A stretch of DNA of 64,000 nt, taken from positions 9,569,001 to 9,633,000 of the forward strand of contig JARWIR010000010.1 of the NCBI GenBank assembly GCA_029959085.1, written 5' to 3'. Position 1 is the stretch's first letter. Every line of letters starts with the position of its first letter. Source of the stretch: Nemophila menziesii. Taxonomy: Eukaryota > Streptophyta > Magnoliopsida > Boraginales > Hydrophyllaceae. Positions 11,103 through 22,413 of the stretch are shown here, piece after piece. Both the position numbers and the translations under genes were made by a program. The notes under the pieces were generated by a model. The model had not been told where the DNA came from and did not search any database. It saw only the letters and a list, made by a program, of their open reading frames with translations.

Positions 11103-14100
11103 TTTTTTTTGTCATAAAAACAAAGAAATTACAAACATTTATAAACATCCGAGAGCCAATAAGAGAGGGATTATGCCACCTCATTTAGGTTAATATTTTC
11201 CCTGATATCCCATTGAGATTTTTGCTGATGTATTTTATTTTCCATCCCGAATAATGTGTCAACCATGTATCGATCTCCTCAATAATAGGCATAACTTTCC
11301 AGTTAACAATGACATTTTTAGTGATACCTTGAACAAGTTCAAGGTTCTCAGAGTAGAATGAACTACGCTGAAGATTAAGAGAAGCAATCGTCCTCATTGC
11401 AAGAAGAGTATCCCATCCCTCTGCCTCAAGACAATTTCTAACATAGCATCTTCTAGTGATCTTGTGTTTGATAATGCCATCTTTATCTGCTACAATAGAC
11501 GCAATTCCTGCAGGTTCTCATTCTTTGGTGAAGGATGCATCACTCAACCAGGTATATTCGGCATCGTCGAGCAAAAATGGATTAATATTGAGATCTAGAT
11601 TAGTAGCTTCCAAATTGGAAAATTTAATACCACTGATTTTGATTTATCAAACAGCCTTGCAATAAGATCATTAGTTTCCTCAATATCTCAACAAGCGACC
11701 ACTTGTTGTTATCAAACATGCAGCTCATTCGCACTTTCCAAATATTCCATATAGTACAGTGTATAGTCGCAGATACTTTCCTCTTATCTCATCCATTATT
11801 TGAGAAGCTCCTAATAGTTTGGATAATCCCCTTCCCAATTCAAATATCAGATTCTCGGTAAAAAAAAATTGAAGCGAGGATTCAGCCCAAACAGTAATGC
11901 TAAAGGGACATTTAAGAAACAAATGTTCAATGTCTTCAGTATCAGTGTCACACCATTCACACTTCGTATCTCGAACACATTTCCATTTATACAGATTTCC
12001 TTTAGTAGGAATCGCCCCACTGCATATTTTCCACCCAAATATTCTATCTTTTGAGGGAACATTTGACTTCCAAACGGTATTCCAAATTTCATTATTATTT
12101 AATTCACAATTGCTAGATGTTTGGGTTTCACTCCCGATCTCTTCGTTAACTAGAGCATGATAACCCGATTTATTCTACAACCTTTTCAATCTTACAGTTT
12201 TCAAGTCTTTCTAGAGCTGCATTATTGTTAATCCATTTATCATTCCATATACTAGTAGTATGACCGTTTCCAATTTGCCAAATGGAAAAAATTTTAAGGA
12301 TCTGTATCCCCTTAAAAATGCTAGCCCTGCTCCAGGACCTTTTCTTAGCGAGTTTTGAGTCCCAAAGATTATTTTTCGGTGAGTAATTACCTTTAAGGAA
12401 CATATGAGCCAACGAATTTGGGTTATTTAAAATCCTCCAACCTTGATTTGCCAGAAGCGCAATGTTCATTTTGTGGAAGTCTCTAAAACCAATTCCTCCA
12501 AGATATTTAGCTTTTGCTATTTCTTTCCAAGATAACCAATGGATTCTTTTCTTAGGTCTAGAATCCCACCAAATGTTAGCCACTATGCCTGACATATTCT
12601 TACATAACTCTTTCAAAAATTCAAATATAGACATAGCATAATTTGGTATAGACTGAAGAATGGCTTTAACCAGAACTTCTTTACCCCCATCAGATAAAAG
12701 ATTATATATCCAACTAACAGAGTTAGAAAGAATCCTATCCTTGATATAATTAATGCTATCTGATTTTGATCTCTTAAGAGATAGAGGAATACCTAAATAT
12801 TTCCCCAGGGAATTTGAATGGTTAATATTAAGAAGAGAGATACCTTGATGAATATATTCTTGTGTACCTTTACTAGTTAAGATTGATAATTTATTGAAGT
12901 TAATTCTTTGGCTTGACGCTCTGCAATATTCTTCAAGAGTGTTTTAATAAGATTCAATCTCCACTTTATTTATGTTAATGAAAAACAGATTATCGTCCGC
13001 AAAGAGTGGGTGTGTGAGCTTAGGGAAGTTCCTAGTGATAGAGATGCCCTTAAGTTCGCCATTCCTACACTTTTTATTAATAAGACCTATCAGACTTTCT
13101 GTAAGGAGGGAAAAAAGTAGCGGGGAAAGCGGATCCCCTTGTCTTATGCCTTGTTTTGGGGCAAACTTTTTTAGTCGTTGACCATTAACATTAACTTGAA
13201 GTGACACTGAGGAGATACAGTTATAGATCCAATTTCTCCATAATTCACAAAAACCCAAGCTTCTAAGTGTTTCTATAATAAAATTCCAGTTGACCTTGTC
13301 ATATGCCTTAGCCATATCAATTTTAACTGTCGTACAATGTTAATTCGATTTTCTTTGTTCTTGAGATAGAAAGAAGCTTTATGGGCGATAATAATATTGT
13401 CTTGGATAGTTCTGCCCTTGATAAACGCAGATTGGGTTGGTGACACAGTATCATTCATAATTGGTTGAAGTCGGAGAGTCAAAATTTTTGCAATAACTTT
13501 ATAATAAAAGGTGATGCAAGCAATCTGCCGATAATCATTAACGGTTTCTAGAGTGTTACCCTTTGGGATCAAGGTAATAATTGTGTCGTTCATCTTGATC
13601 AGCGGAGTATTGTCAATAAATAAATTGGAGACAAGATTAAAGATATCATTTTTAAGAACATCCCAAAATTCCTGAAAAAATTACCCAGTAGGCCATTCGG
13701 CCCTGGACCTTTTGTTCGCGACATAGAGAAGACAGTCGTTTTGATTTCCTCAAGATCAGGTATTTTGGTGAGCGAGTCCTTCATTTTCGTTGTGATTTTA
13801 CACTGGACATGCTTAGTAATATTATCAATGTTGTAAAGCACTTTCTCCTCAAATAGATTTTTGTAATAGTCGAGAATAATTTTGTAATCTCTTTAGGATC
13901 ATCCGTCCAAATTCCATCATCCTTCTTGAGCGCAACTAATCCATTAATTTTTCTCCTTTTTTGAGTAGATGCGTAGAAATATTGCATATTTTTATCGCCT
14001 TTTTTAATCCATAAATCCTTAGCCCAATTACACCATAAGGCTTCGTCTTTTGACCATAAAATATCCAACTCTTCATTGATAGCTTTTTCTCTTTCATAAT

Positions 14101-15062
14101 TGAGATATGAATAAATATCATTCTGAATCATAGTAAGTTCATCTTGTAATTCTTCGATACGTCTACAATTATTAGTGAAAGTCTTTCTACTCTACCCAGT
14201 AAGAGCGAGAGAAGTAGCATCTATTTTAGTAGAAAAGTCATGGATATCTTTAATGTTTCTTTCACAATCCCAAGCTTTAGATACCATTTCTCTATATTGG
14301 GTATTTTCTAACCATCTCAATTCAAACACAAAATATTTTTCAAATTTCGGTTTTTTAAAATCCTTTTGCATAATAAGAGGCGAATGGTCCAAACAAATCG
14401 GAGGCATAACTTTAACGACAGCATTCGGGAAGGCATCGCACCAAGAACTAGATGGAAGAGCACGGTCCAATTTCTCCTTAAGATTATTATCACAATTCCT
14501 TTTATTTGACCATGTATAGTAACAACCTTTACTCGAGAAATCAATGAGGTGATTCTTATTAATAAAATCATTGAACCGAATCATTCTATCAATATTAGGA
14601 GATAGTTTGGTTTGTTTTTCCGAAGATTTTGTAACATCGTTGAAATCGCCTATAAATAGGGTTGGTTCATTAATATTAGTGTACCACTACGTAAACGAAT
14701 TTCATACATGTTGTCTTTTGTCATCATTATTAGGGGTTTAAACACAAACAAGGTACCAAGAAACACCGTTTAATTCCATAATAATAGAAATAACAAAGGA
14801 AGCTGAGGAGTGAACAACATTCAGCTTGATCACATCTTTTCACACGAGAAGTATTCCACCGGACCTATACGATCTCCCTTCGGATTCAACTCTGAGAATT
14901 ATTAAAGGATCTAAGGTGCTTACAAGATTTAAAGTCTTTCTTTCTTAACCTTGATTCTAAAAAAATGCAACAGAAACATCAAATTTCAAGGAAATGGACT
15001 TAACCATCTTTCTCATAAAGGGTTCCCTAACCCCTTGATAGTTCAAAACCATCACGTTGTCC
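11103..15062 (-). mobile_element. L1-type LINE with RNase H (3'-end complete)
   Basis: Minus-strand non-LTR retrotransposon. Its 3' end is marked by an A-run (T8 at 11103-11110 on the plus strand). From 15062 down it carries an AP endonuclease, reverse transcriptase, C-terminal zf-RVT and RNase H domain, the order known for plant L1 elements with RNase H. The 5' limit is uncertain, because the ORF1-like frame 15027-15449 may belong to it. No target-site duplication could be fixed because the 5' end is unknown. It is repeated at 38902-42860 in unit 2. Confidence 0.85.
11185..15062 (-). pseudogene. LINE ORF2 (endonuclease-RT-zf-RVT-RNase H), frame-broken
   Basis: Fragments in order on the minus strand: endonuclease (14192-14584 with YYTWSNKR and DHSPL, and the weaker 14590-15062 upstream), linker (13781-14131), RT start (13599-13841, TKGPGPNGLLGNFF), RT core (13273-13593, LIPKGNTLETVNDYR and SAFIKGRTIQDN), RT continuation (12944-13315, AKAYDKVNW, QGIRQGDPLSPLLF, FADDNLFF at about 12990-13003), thumb/linker (12170-12634, GGIGFRDFHKMNIALLANQGWR), zf-RVT (about 11725-12170, KCEWCDTDTEDIEHLFLKCPF), and RNase H (about 11185-11560, DASFTKE, DKDG, EAEGWDTLLAMR). 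Frameshifts and stops separate the pieces, so it is not functional as read. The catalytic FADD box is intact. Unit 2 has an extra one-base deletion in the zf-RVT segment. Confidence 0.85.
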
Positions 15063-15449
15063 ATCATTCCCGGCCAGTTTATTGGCCGTCGTGTTCTCAG
15101 AGTTAAAAGGAGGTAGGGTTTTCTTCACATGAAAGCCCTGGCTACTCTCCACCTCCTCAGTGCTACTGTCATTAGAAGAGTCAACATAAAAGAGTCCATC
15201 GTGTTCCTTACAAATATATCGCTTTCTTTGCTCGGGAGGACCTTCCTCCACATACAACCCGTCTTTATGATCGACCCTATTATAATGAATCATTTGTTGA
15301 TTGACTTCATGAAAACAAGGATAGAGTTCATCAACAAAAATTTGAAAGATCGATTCTTTCCGTGGTGTTAAAATAAAAACACCATACAAACCCAAAATGC
15401 CATTTGCAAAAGATATCATAAGGCCAATAATTATTTCGCCAACTATCAC
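15027..15449 (-). CDS. Hypothetical 140-residue ORF, perhaps LINE ORF1 end
   Basis: A continuous minus-strand frame of 140 codons starting at 15449. It has a hydrophobic start (MIVGEIIIGLMISFANGILG), then an acidic, serine-rich half (YVDSSNDSSTEEVESSQ). Its end overlaps the probable start of the LINE endonuclease frame, which reads on in another frame. Position suggests the C-terminal part of LINE ORF1, but I recognise no CCHC or DUF4283 motif. In unit 2 the same frame (42840-43247) ends five codons earlier. Fragment or chance frame cannot be excluded. Confidence 0.3.
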   Translation of the reverse strand: MIVGEIIIGLMISFANGILGLYGVFILTPRKESIFQIFVDELYPCFHEVNQQMIHYNRVDHKDGLYVEEGPPEQRKRYICKEHDGLFYVDSSNDSSTEEVESSQGFHVKKTLPPFNSENTTANKLAGNDGQRDGFELSRG

Positions 15450-15954
15450 AATATCAAGATCATAAGACCAACTATCTCAAACCCAATGATTTTTTAGCCA
15501 AAAAATTTTGTGCTAAATATTTTTGAAAAATAATTTTGTACTATCTCTGCAATCCGCCAAACCTTAACTTTCTTCATTCCACAAGTTGACTTGATAGGTT
15601 GTTGGTTTAAGAAAGTAGTGGGATACCAAAATCTAGTAATTCACATCCAATAAGAGATATGTTCAGTAGAAAGATAATCTGCATAAATGAATCTTTAGGG
15701 CAATGGAAAGCTGATCTTATATTTGAAAAAGAAAAAAAACAAAACCCAATTGATGAGAGAGACTGAGCAAATAGCTGCTATAATATCGGTCAAAGTCTAG
15801 TAAAATTGCATGAACTCCAGGTGTTTAATGATAATCAAAGGAAAGATATAATAATAGCTAGCTCTTATTAGCCAAGTAAATCTCAGAGGAGGTATATAAT
15901 TTAGAGAACCAAAACAAATTATACAAGAAAGATTACAGAGGTCCTCAAGCTGCC
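15450..15954. other. Short intergenic or LINE 5' stretch, nothing certain
   Basis: The minus strand can be read as a broken coding-like stretch (around 15540-15620, with KSTCGMKKVKVWR), which might belong to the LINE ORF1, but no domain is recognisable. There is no other feature. Confidence 0.3.
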
Positions 15955-16329
15955 TTATAAGACAAAAGATGAAATGATCTGAGCCGGAGCATTTCCATAG
16001 TAAATCTCAGTAAAATATGATCGTTGAAGGGGATCATCTTTAGAACGGATATAAACCAGGTAAAAGAGGCCACATGTAGAATGCAATAAATGAAGTACTG
16101 ATAAGAATGAAAGAAAGACATACTTGTTTCGGAGAAGAAAGTATACAAATAAAAGCTGTTCCAGTATAAGATATCTTAAGGATTCGAGCCAAAAAAAAAA
16201 CATCCATTTATATTTGCAGAGCTCGTCATAATTCTTTGTATCTTTGAAAATAAGACAAATATAATAAATAGTCCACCTAAAAATAGTATCAATGCAGATC
16301 AGACCCAAGCCATAAAACCATTTCTTCAT
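15955..16329 (-). CDS. Unidentified 124-residue membrane-protein-like ORF
   Basis: A minus-strand frame from ATG at 16329. About 100 residues are rich in Leu, Phe, Tyr and Trp and predict several membrane segments (residues about 5-27, 46-64 and 72-97). A polar C-terminal tail follows (RSKDDPLQRS ... YYGNAPAQII). The tail looks more like a real protein end than the AT-driven surroundings. I do not recognise the family. It could be the last exons of a captured host gene, since an adjacent coding-like patch lies upstream at 16464-16691. Unit 2 (43754-44128) keeps the full frame with two replacements (I to L, F to I). No promoter or splice model could be set, and chance openness is possible. Confidence 0.3.
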   Translation of the reverse strand: MKKWFYGLGLICIDTIFRWTIYYICLIFKDTKNYDELCKYKWMFFFWLESLRYLILEQLLFVYFLLRNKYVFLSFLSVLHLLHSTCGLFYLVYIRSKDDPLQRSYFTEIYYGNAPAQIISSFVL

Positions 16330-16463
16330 CTACTTCACCTTTGAAGTAATTATAGTTAAACAGCATGCATAAGAAGAAGCAACTAAAATATTTTGAAATT
16401 AGGATAATTTCATAACAGTATCACATGTTATAACAGATTGGGTAAATAGCAGTAGATAAGATA

Positions 16464-16688
16464 TTAAAGGAGTCTTTGGCCATTAAAAAAAGTATAAAGA
16501 CAGAAACACCATTGCATATGCCAAATGGTGTAGGATCGTTCGAATTTCGAGTCGAGTTGCTCCCGAGAGAGTTTATGGAGCCGATTGGGTCTTGGGTCAA
16601 AATAGAATTGAGATAAAATTAATTGGATTAAGAAACAAAGCTGAAAAATTTGCTTGTTAAAATTCATGTTCAAAGGATTGCCTTTTAG

Positions 16689-16691
<3 letters not shown>
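16464..16691 (-). CDS. Weak coding-like patch upstream of the membrane ORF
   Basis: A 75-codon minus-strand frame with mixed composition in its C-terminal half (FYFDPRPNRLHKLSREQLDS region). It ends inside the A-rich edge near the (AT)n repeat. Unit 2 retains the frame (44263-44490). It could be another exon of the same unidentified gene as 15955-16329 or a chance frame. I cannot name it. Confidence 0.2.

Positions 16692-16754
<63 letters not shown>
16691..16754. repeat. (AT)32 microsatellite
   Basis: About 32 AT dinucleotides, followed by a GT-rich stretch (16760-16803). In unit 2 the same repeat has only about 20 units (44490-44529), a 24-base difference that is the largest single length change between the units. 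Confidence 0.95.
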
Positions 16755-16758
<4 letters not shown>

Positions 16759-17959
16759 GTGTATGTGTGTGTTATTGTGTGTTTGTATGTTTGTGCATGT
16801 GTGTATTAGAAATTTTAACTTAGTTTTATTTAGATAAGGATGATAGAAAATCAATACTTTGTTATGTGTTTGATTTAAAGGGATGAGCAATAAGTTGGAA
16901 GAGTCCAAAAAAATTATTGTAGCTAACTCGGTTACTAAATCAAATTACATATTAATATAGTACAACTAATATAGAAGATTGGAAGAAGTAATTACTAAAA
17001 GAAGTTGGTGAAACTCCTAAAATAAATGTATTTGTTTCTTTATATTTTGACGATACTACAATATTGTCCAAGACAAAGAAGCGAGATCACATCATAGAAC
17101 CAAACACGTTGATTGGAAGAATCATTTAATTTGAGAGGTAGTAAAGCATGACTATACTCATATTCATAAAGTGTAAGAAAAGAAATACATAGTAGGTCCC
17201 CTTACCAAGGAGTTTGGATAAAATAAGTTTGAAAAAATAAGTTTGAAAAAATAAGTCGAAGGTATAATTATGATACCCGAGTGATTGAGTCTAGGTCAAG
17301 CGAAATATGGATAAAATTATTCCCACAACTATGTCAACTTGTAAATGATTTAACACTAGCGATCACCTCTTGATGATAATTATTATGATGAGTTTTTGTT
17401 TATATAAATCATGGTGTGAATTTAATTATGTTTAAATTTATTATATATATTATTTTTGTAAATCGTACATTAGATATCACTTTTGATTTTACTAATTATT
17501 ATTTCTAATTTTCAGATATCATTTTCTAGGTCGATATCTTAATAAAAATTATTCAAATAATGTGTTTCATAGTAAAAAGAATTTATATATGATAATTGAC
17601 ATTTAGATTAGTGAAATATATATTAGATTTAGTTCGAGAGATACTTCATCTATCAACTCTTCAAAGTGTTTTATAGGAACACAATAGGAAATAACAATAC
17701 GATTGCTCATTACTTTATTTTTATTTTCATTACTAAGGAAAATTATTTTATTTTGGAAAATCTAAATTTTTAAAAAAATATATAAAAAAAATATTTTTAA
17801 AATATTACAATGTTCTCTCAAATAGTGAAACAACTATGAACTTTATTTATGTTATGTCTATACTATTTATTCTAGTATTATTCTATTTTTATTTTTTATC
17901 AATATAAAATACTTAAAACAAAAATAAAGAAAGAGAGTGAAAGCATTCTAAGCTATCCA
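16755..17959. other. AT-rich spacer with short repeats
   Basis: No gene is supported. A small direct repeat, AATAAGTTTGAAAA, is present about two and a half times at 17223-17258. The segment 17380-17940 is strongly AT-rich with long poly-A/T patches. It is conserved in unit 2 only as part of the tandem duplication. Confidence 0.5.
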
Positions 17960-18383
17960 ATGCCATTGCGTTTGTACATGTTTCAAAGAATTGATAAGGT
18001 TTTGTCTAGGGTAATATTTATCCACGTAGAACTTTTGATATACATCCTAGCATATTTCGCCAATATGTCTGCAACACTGTTTAGCGATCTGCTGATATGG
18101 GGCACTTTCAAGAGAGAAGTATCACCATCTAGTCCTTATATAAAAGAAACCTCAAACTCTCTAGGCTTAAAAAGGGGAAACCCTCTCAGGCACCCTTTTC
18201 GAGATGGTACCACCGACCGCTTCTTGCCGCCTCTACACCACCACCACCTACCAAAACTAAACTCGATTTCACAACTTTTTTAAGGCGTTCATTAAACTCT
18301 TGATATCTTGCTTTATTGAGATTACTCTTACTTTTGTATTTTAATACCGCATTTAAGTTCTCTGTGGTCCTTCATCTACTGTA
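17960..18383 (+). other. Probable LINE 5' UTR (plus strand)
   Basis: Just upstream of a LINE ORF1 relic lies a stretch more GC-rich than its surroundings, containing GGGGAAACCCTCTCAGGC and a run of CACC codons. This composition is common in plant L1 5' leaders. An open frame of 107 codons (17960-18283) crosses it and is kept in unit 2, but its composition does not suggest a protein. The true element start is not fixed. Confidence 0.4.
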
Positions 18384-19058
18384 ATGGCTAGTAGTAATAG
18401 TGATGGGTTTGTGGGTTTTGATTAGGATCTCTTTTTATCTCCGGATGCCATTGATGCGAAGTACGATGAGCCAAATCTTTTCGCTTAGATTTTAGCTTCT
18501 GTCACCATCAGTTTAGCTATATTAAGAAAATTATTATACAACACTGGGGTATTAAAGGTCGGATCGAGGAATGAACATTTGTATTATTCATTTTGAGATA
18601 ACTAGGGACCTAGAACATGTTTATGTCAATAGATCCAATCATATATTTAGATTTCATGTTTTGATTCAAAAATTTGAAGAATATATTGTTAACTCTAATT
18701 AACTTGAATAATCTGTATTTTGGGATCGAACTGAAGGAATTCCTTATCTGTTTATTAAGGAAGAAAATGTTCTAAAAATGTCTATGAAATTGGGTAATGT
18801 TCAAGATCTTGAGCTTCTAGACTCGGATAAGTTTAAGGAAAAATCAACTATTTGAGTTCATGTTAGCTGGAAAATTTATAAAACTATCTTATATGGGTTT
18901 ATGTTTCACTTGAAGGATAGAGATCCGGTATTGGTATATTATAATTATGAAAAGTTGTTTGATATTTTCCATTGATGTGGAATTCAATCTCATGAGGAGA
19001 AAGACTGTGATACTTGGTGTCGCCTAAGGTGTGATAAAATAATAGATAAAATAAGTGC
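18384..19058 (+). pseudogene. LINE ORF1 relic (DUF4283/CCHC-type)
   Basis: Starting from ATG at 18384 (MASSNSDGFVGFD, then a stop), plus-strand frames read like plant L1 ORF1. The pieces are an early LRKLLYN segment, then KLGNVQDLELLDSDKFKEKS, and VHVSWKIYKTILYGF with DPVLVYYNYEKLFDIFH, followed by GIQSHEEKDCDTW, which matches the DUF4283-to-CCHC transition (CGxxGHxxxxC) with the first Cys lost. Several stops and shifts make it non-coding. The element is interrupted after 19058 by gypsy sequence, and a LINE ORF2 end in the same orientation appears at 21330. Confidence 0.65.
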
Positions 19059-20130
19059 AAAAATAAACACCCTAGGCTGAGCACGGTTCTGCAAGTATAT
19101 AGGATGTATGCAAGTTTTACTGATAAATAAGATTCGTTCCTCAGAGACTATGAAGGTTAGAGAGAACTTATGCATATTATCAAGTGCAAATATGAAAGCT
19201 AGAATTAATAATATGCAAGAAAATAAAGACAAAGAGATTTTTATTTGATTTTTTAAATAGAAAATTAAACTAATAAATTAAAGAAAGAAAATTAAATGCA
19301 ACCGGAAGAGATCAACCGGAAGAAGTAGTTGAGGAGGAAGGTTGAAAGAAAGTATAAGTGATAGTGATATGACCACTATCCAATAAATGGAGACCACTTT
19401 AGCATAGTGGAAGAAGGAGTAGCAATGCAAATCCTAGAAGTTAACACAGAAATTGCGATTCTTATGGTGTATGCACATGATCAAGATACAGAATGCAAAC
19501 AAGAAGAGGTGGTGATCGAGGTTATAGAAATTACAAAGCAAGAATATGATGAGGTAATAGTGGAAGATTGGGTTAAAAGGGGAAGATGAATGTGAAGTTG
19601 TTGAGGTGTCAATTAAAGAAATAAAGGTTCACAATAAAATATAAGTTGAATCTCCACCACAAAAAGTTCACCAATCACCATCTCCACCACGAATCTTGAA
19701 TGAAAACAGATCTTTAGAATTACCTCCACCACCAATACAAATGATCAACATGTGCTATACAAACAAGGTGCCACACCGCGAGAGTAAAGCGGTAAGGAGG
19801 AGCACTTATCCACCACATTTTAAAGAGGAACGCGAGATTGCACTGAGGAATAAAAATGAGCTTATACCGGTGAGAACAGTCATTTACTATCATGTGGTGA
19901 AAAATGAGTTTCGTCATGAGAGAAAGGAGGCGAAAAACGGAGATACTACCCTCCCCCTTTCAGAGATCGATTGAGTAAAATTCTAAGGGGAAAGGTTCTA
20001 AAGCTTACATGCCTAGGACGAGGAAAATTTAAGCGGAGGAGAACCGCAAAGGCCTCAATACCATCTTCATGGAAGGTAAAGCATCGAACTTAAAGACGTA
20101 ATAAACAAAAGTGCTTCTTGGGAGACAACC
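19059..20130 (+). mobile_element. Ty3-gypsy debris (LTR-like piece and internal region)
   Basis: The start of this stretch (GTTCTGCAAGTATATAGGATG, then TTCCTCAGAGACTATGAAGG) resembles the tRNA-like TGCAAGTATAC...CCACAGGGACTAT block of Athila/Ogre LTRs. Near 20103-20135 the motif for LLGRQPM is the hallmark seen after the pol end in Athila-type elements (plus strand). Between them, frames at 19407-19589 and 19696-19974 are open but unassigned. Unit 2 carries 18 extra bases near 47173, which open the first frame further. Exact element limits are not visible. Confidence 0.45.
19407..19589 (+). CDS. Short acidic ORF in gypsy debris, unassigned
   Basis: 60 codons rich in Glu and Val (QEEVVIEVIEITKQEYDEVI). 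In unit 2 an 18-base insertion upstream adds an earlier ATG (47176-47382, 68 codons). The next frame, 19696-19974 (92 codons, PPPPIQMINMCY start), is also open in both units. Both lie in gypsy debris and probably derive from a gag or spacer ORF. I do not recognise a domain. Confidence 0.2.
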   Translation: MEEGVAMQILEVNTEIAILMVYAHDQDTECKQEEVVIEVIEITKQEYDEVIVEDWVKRGR

Positions 20131-20319
20131 CATGTTTTAATTTGCTTTTATGTTTTTCAATTCCTAGTGTATATTATAAATAATTGTCGAGTCTTCACGT
20201 CTATTTTTAAGAAATGAGAAGGGTAGTGTGTTAAAGTGTGCAGGAATTCAGTTTGGAGTGTTAAGGAACGAGGAAGGAAAAAAAATCTGCAGAGTTGACG
20301 GTATACCGGAGGGAGAAAA

Positions 20320-21205
20320 AAGTCCTATGTTTGCAAATAGAAGGACTAATTCCCTTGATATTGGCAATAGTCTACCCAATTGCTTCTCCGTTAAAGCAAA
20401 GCATACAGAGTAGCTTATCTTCTTGAGGACCTGAAAGGTTAGCAGAAATAATAACATGTAAAGCATTGTTCATACCTAAATAAGCATAGCGTAGATGGTC
20501 TGGAAGTGGTTTTTCTTCGAGAATAGATGAACAGATGATAGATGTTTCTTCATTGGCTCAATGTCTCCTGATTCTCAAAGTTGTTCTCGAATGGCTCTAT
20601 GTCTACCGTTGTCTGAGTCTAATGCTGCAACTTCGTCAGCTATATCATCGTATATTTCTAGAGATTCAAGTACCAAGGCTGTTGTTAGAGTGTCATCATA
20701 GCTTCATTCATTAAAGACTTCTTGTGTAAGTTTGCCGATGACATCTATCATTAAGCATTCATCTTTCGTATCTGGATATTTCATAGCCTTGAACATATTG
20801 AATCGCACTTGTTCGTCTTGGACCCTCATGATCAATTCACAATTCTCAACATCTATTAGTGTACACCCGGTGGCTAAGAATGGTCTACCCAAGATGATGG
20901 GACATTCTTATCCGCGCCGTAGTCAAGAATAATAAAATCACAAGGAAATATAAAACTACTAGCTTTAACTAAACTAACTTCAATTTTACCTACTGGTTGG
21001 GAGAGTGAGCGATCCACCATTTGTAATACCACTGAAGGAGGTACTACCTCTCCTATGTTAAGCTTCTCGAACAGGGACTTTGGCATGAGATTGATACTTG
21101 TGCCTAGATCACATAATGCTTTCCCGGTCCAACTTTCTCCAATAGCTATGGGAATCAAAAAACTTCCGTGATCTCGTAGCTTTGGTGGCAACTTGCTTTG
21201 ACAAA
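20320..21205 (-). pseudogene. Ty3-gypsy (Athila/Ogre-like) protease to RT start
   Basis: On the minus strand from 21205: KLPPKLRDHGSFLIPIAIG, then the retropepsin active site region ALCDLGTSINLMP (the usual LCDLGASINLMP), RSLSQPVGKIE and FIFPCDFIILDYGADKNVP. After a frameshift near 20885 comes GRPFLATGCTLIDVENCEL and FNMFKAMKYP. Further down, pieces of the segment before RT follow (PLPDHLRYAYLG, ISANLSGPQEDKLL, IANIKGISPSICKHR) up to about 20320, where similarity stops. The protease catalytic Asp is present, but frame breaks and the missing RT make it a relic. It lies opposite in orientation to the preceding gypsy piece, so at least two insertions or an inversion are needed. Confidence 0.85.
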
Positions 21206-21329
21206 TAGCACTACACTCATCTGGTAATCCATTTATCTTCCTTGTTTCTTATGGAAGGGGAATTTAGAGGGCTCTCAAGGGGATTAGGTGTCCTGATCCA
21301 ATATATGCACTAAAAAACATATAAGAGGT

Positions 21330-22413
21330 ATGGGAATTCCAAATATTGAAGATTTAAATAAGGTGTGCTTACTGTTCATCTTTTGGAAAATGTATAAGAA
21401 GGATGGTAATTTATGGAGCAACAGGGCTCACTGTCATCTCATCCAAACTCACGCCTTGATGTGGAAACAATTGCTAAAATTTAGGAACCTGGCTTTTAGA
21501 TTTATTCATCATAAAGTAAATAATGGAGTTAATGCTTTTATTCTTTGGGATAGATGGCTTAATTCCAACGATGTCTCATTAATATTGGGTAAGGACATTT
21601 ATCAATTTGGTCCTAAATAAAACAAAACAGTTGCTGATTTCTTTGGCCATTCAAGATGGAGATTACCATCCATAATTGGCGACTTGCTTCGACACCTTCA
21701 AAATATCACTCTCAATAATCAAAAAGATAAAAGAATTTGGAGTGAATCCATTAAAGGGGAATTTTCTTTCAGGAAAACTCTGAGTAAAGTTATTGAGGAC
21801 ATACCTGAAGTGATTCGGCCATATTAGTATGGGTAAGTGTTGTATTCCTTGTTGTTCATTCATAACCTAGTTAGCTTGTCAGAACAAGTTAGCCACTCGA
21901 TCATCTAATGGTCTCTTGTTCCTTTTGTAAAAGAATTTTGTGCAAGAAGCTTGACAAATGTGGAATCTCTTCTATTTCTGCAAATTGGGAGGATTTGATT
22001 AATTTGTGCATCAATTACGGCTCTAACTGCGAGAAGAATCTAATCATGAGATTGTGTATTACTACCTTCGTTTATTGTGTTTGGATGGAGCGTAAAAGAA
22101 GGATTGGCGATGGGAGACGCAACGCGGACTAGATTACCAACTACATCAATTCGCTAATTGCGATTAAGTTGAAAGTTAGGACTTTATGGAGGAGAAATGA
22201 GGAAAGAAGTTTTCTGTCTAAGTGTTTGGATTATAAGCTTTGACTAACTACTGTTTTATGTAATGTTTAATTCCAAAAGTTTGTATTAGGCCCAAATGTT
22301 TTGGGTTTACACAATGGCGCAAAAGGTTTTTTGTAATAGCTATTCTAATATGTAATTGACTTGGATCTTTTTTTTTTTTAATAAAATTTGATGGATTTGT
22401 CGATCAAAAAAAA
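21330..22413 (+). pseudogene. LINE ORF2 C-terminal end with 3' tail
   Basis: The frame 21330-21620 reads GIPNIEDLNKVCLLFIFWKM ... FILWDRWLNSNDVSLILG, and after a stop continues (FFGHSRWRLPS, RIWSESIKGEFSFRKTL), matching the region between RT and zf-RVT in plant L1 ORF2. A later frame (21908-22132) with LCITTFVYCVWMERKRRI matches the region near the ORF2 end. The 3' UTR ends in TTGTCGATCAAAAAAAA at 22413. It probably belongs with the ORF1 relic at 18384, with the middle lost or replaced by gypsy debris. It resembles the LINE at 31043-34370, but in opposite orientation. Confidence 0.75.

Noticed and set aside
11869..12160. Plus-strand ORFs of 61 and 87 codons
   Set aside because: They are antisense shadows of the LINE zf-RVT region on the minus strand.
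16657..16908. Minus-strand ORF with an alternating Ile-Tyr run
   Set aside because: The frame is open only because it crosses the (AT)n microsatellite; its length changes with the repeat between units.
17960..18283. 107-codon plus-strand ORF as a host gene
   Set aside because: Its position just before a LINE ORF1 and its leader-like composition point to LINE 5' UTR; no domain is visible.
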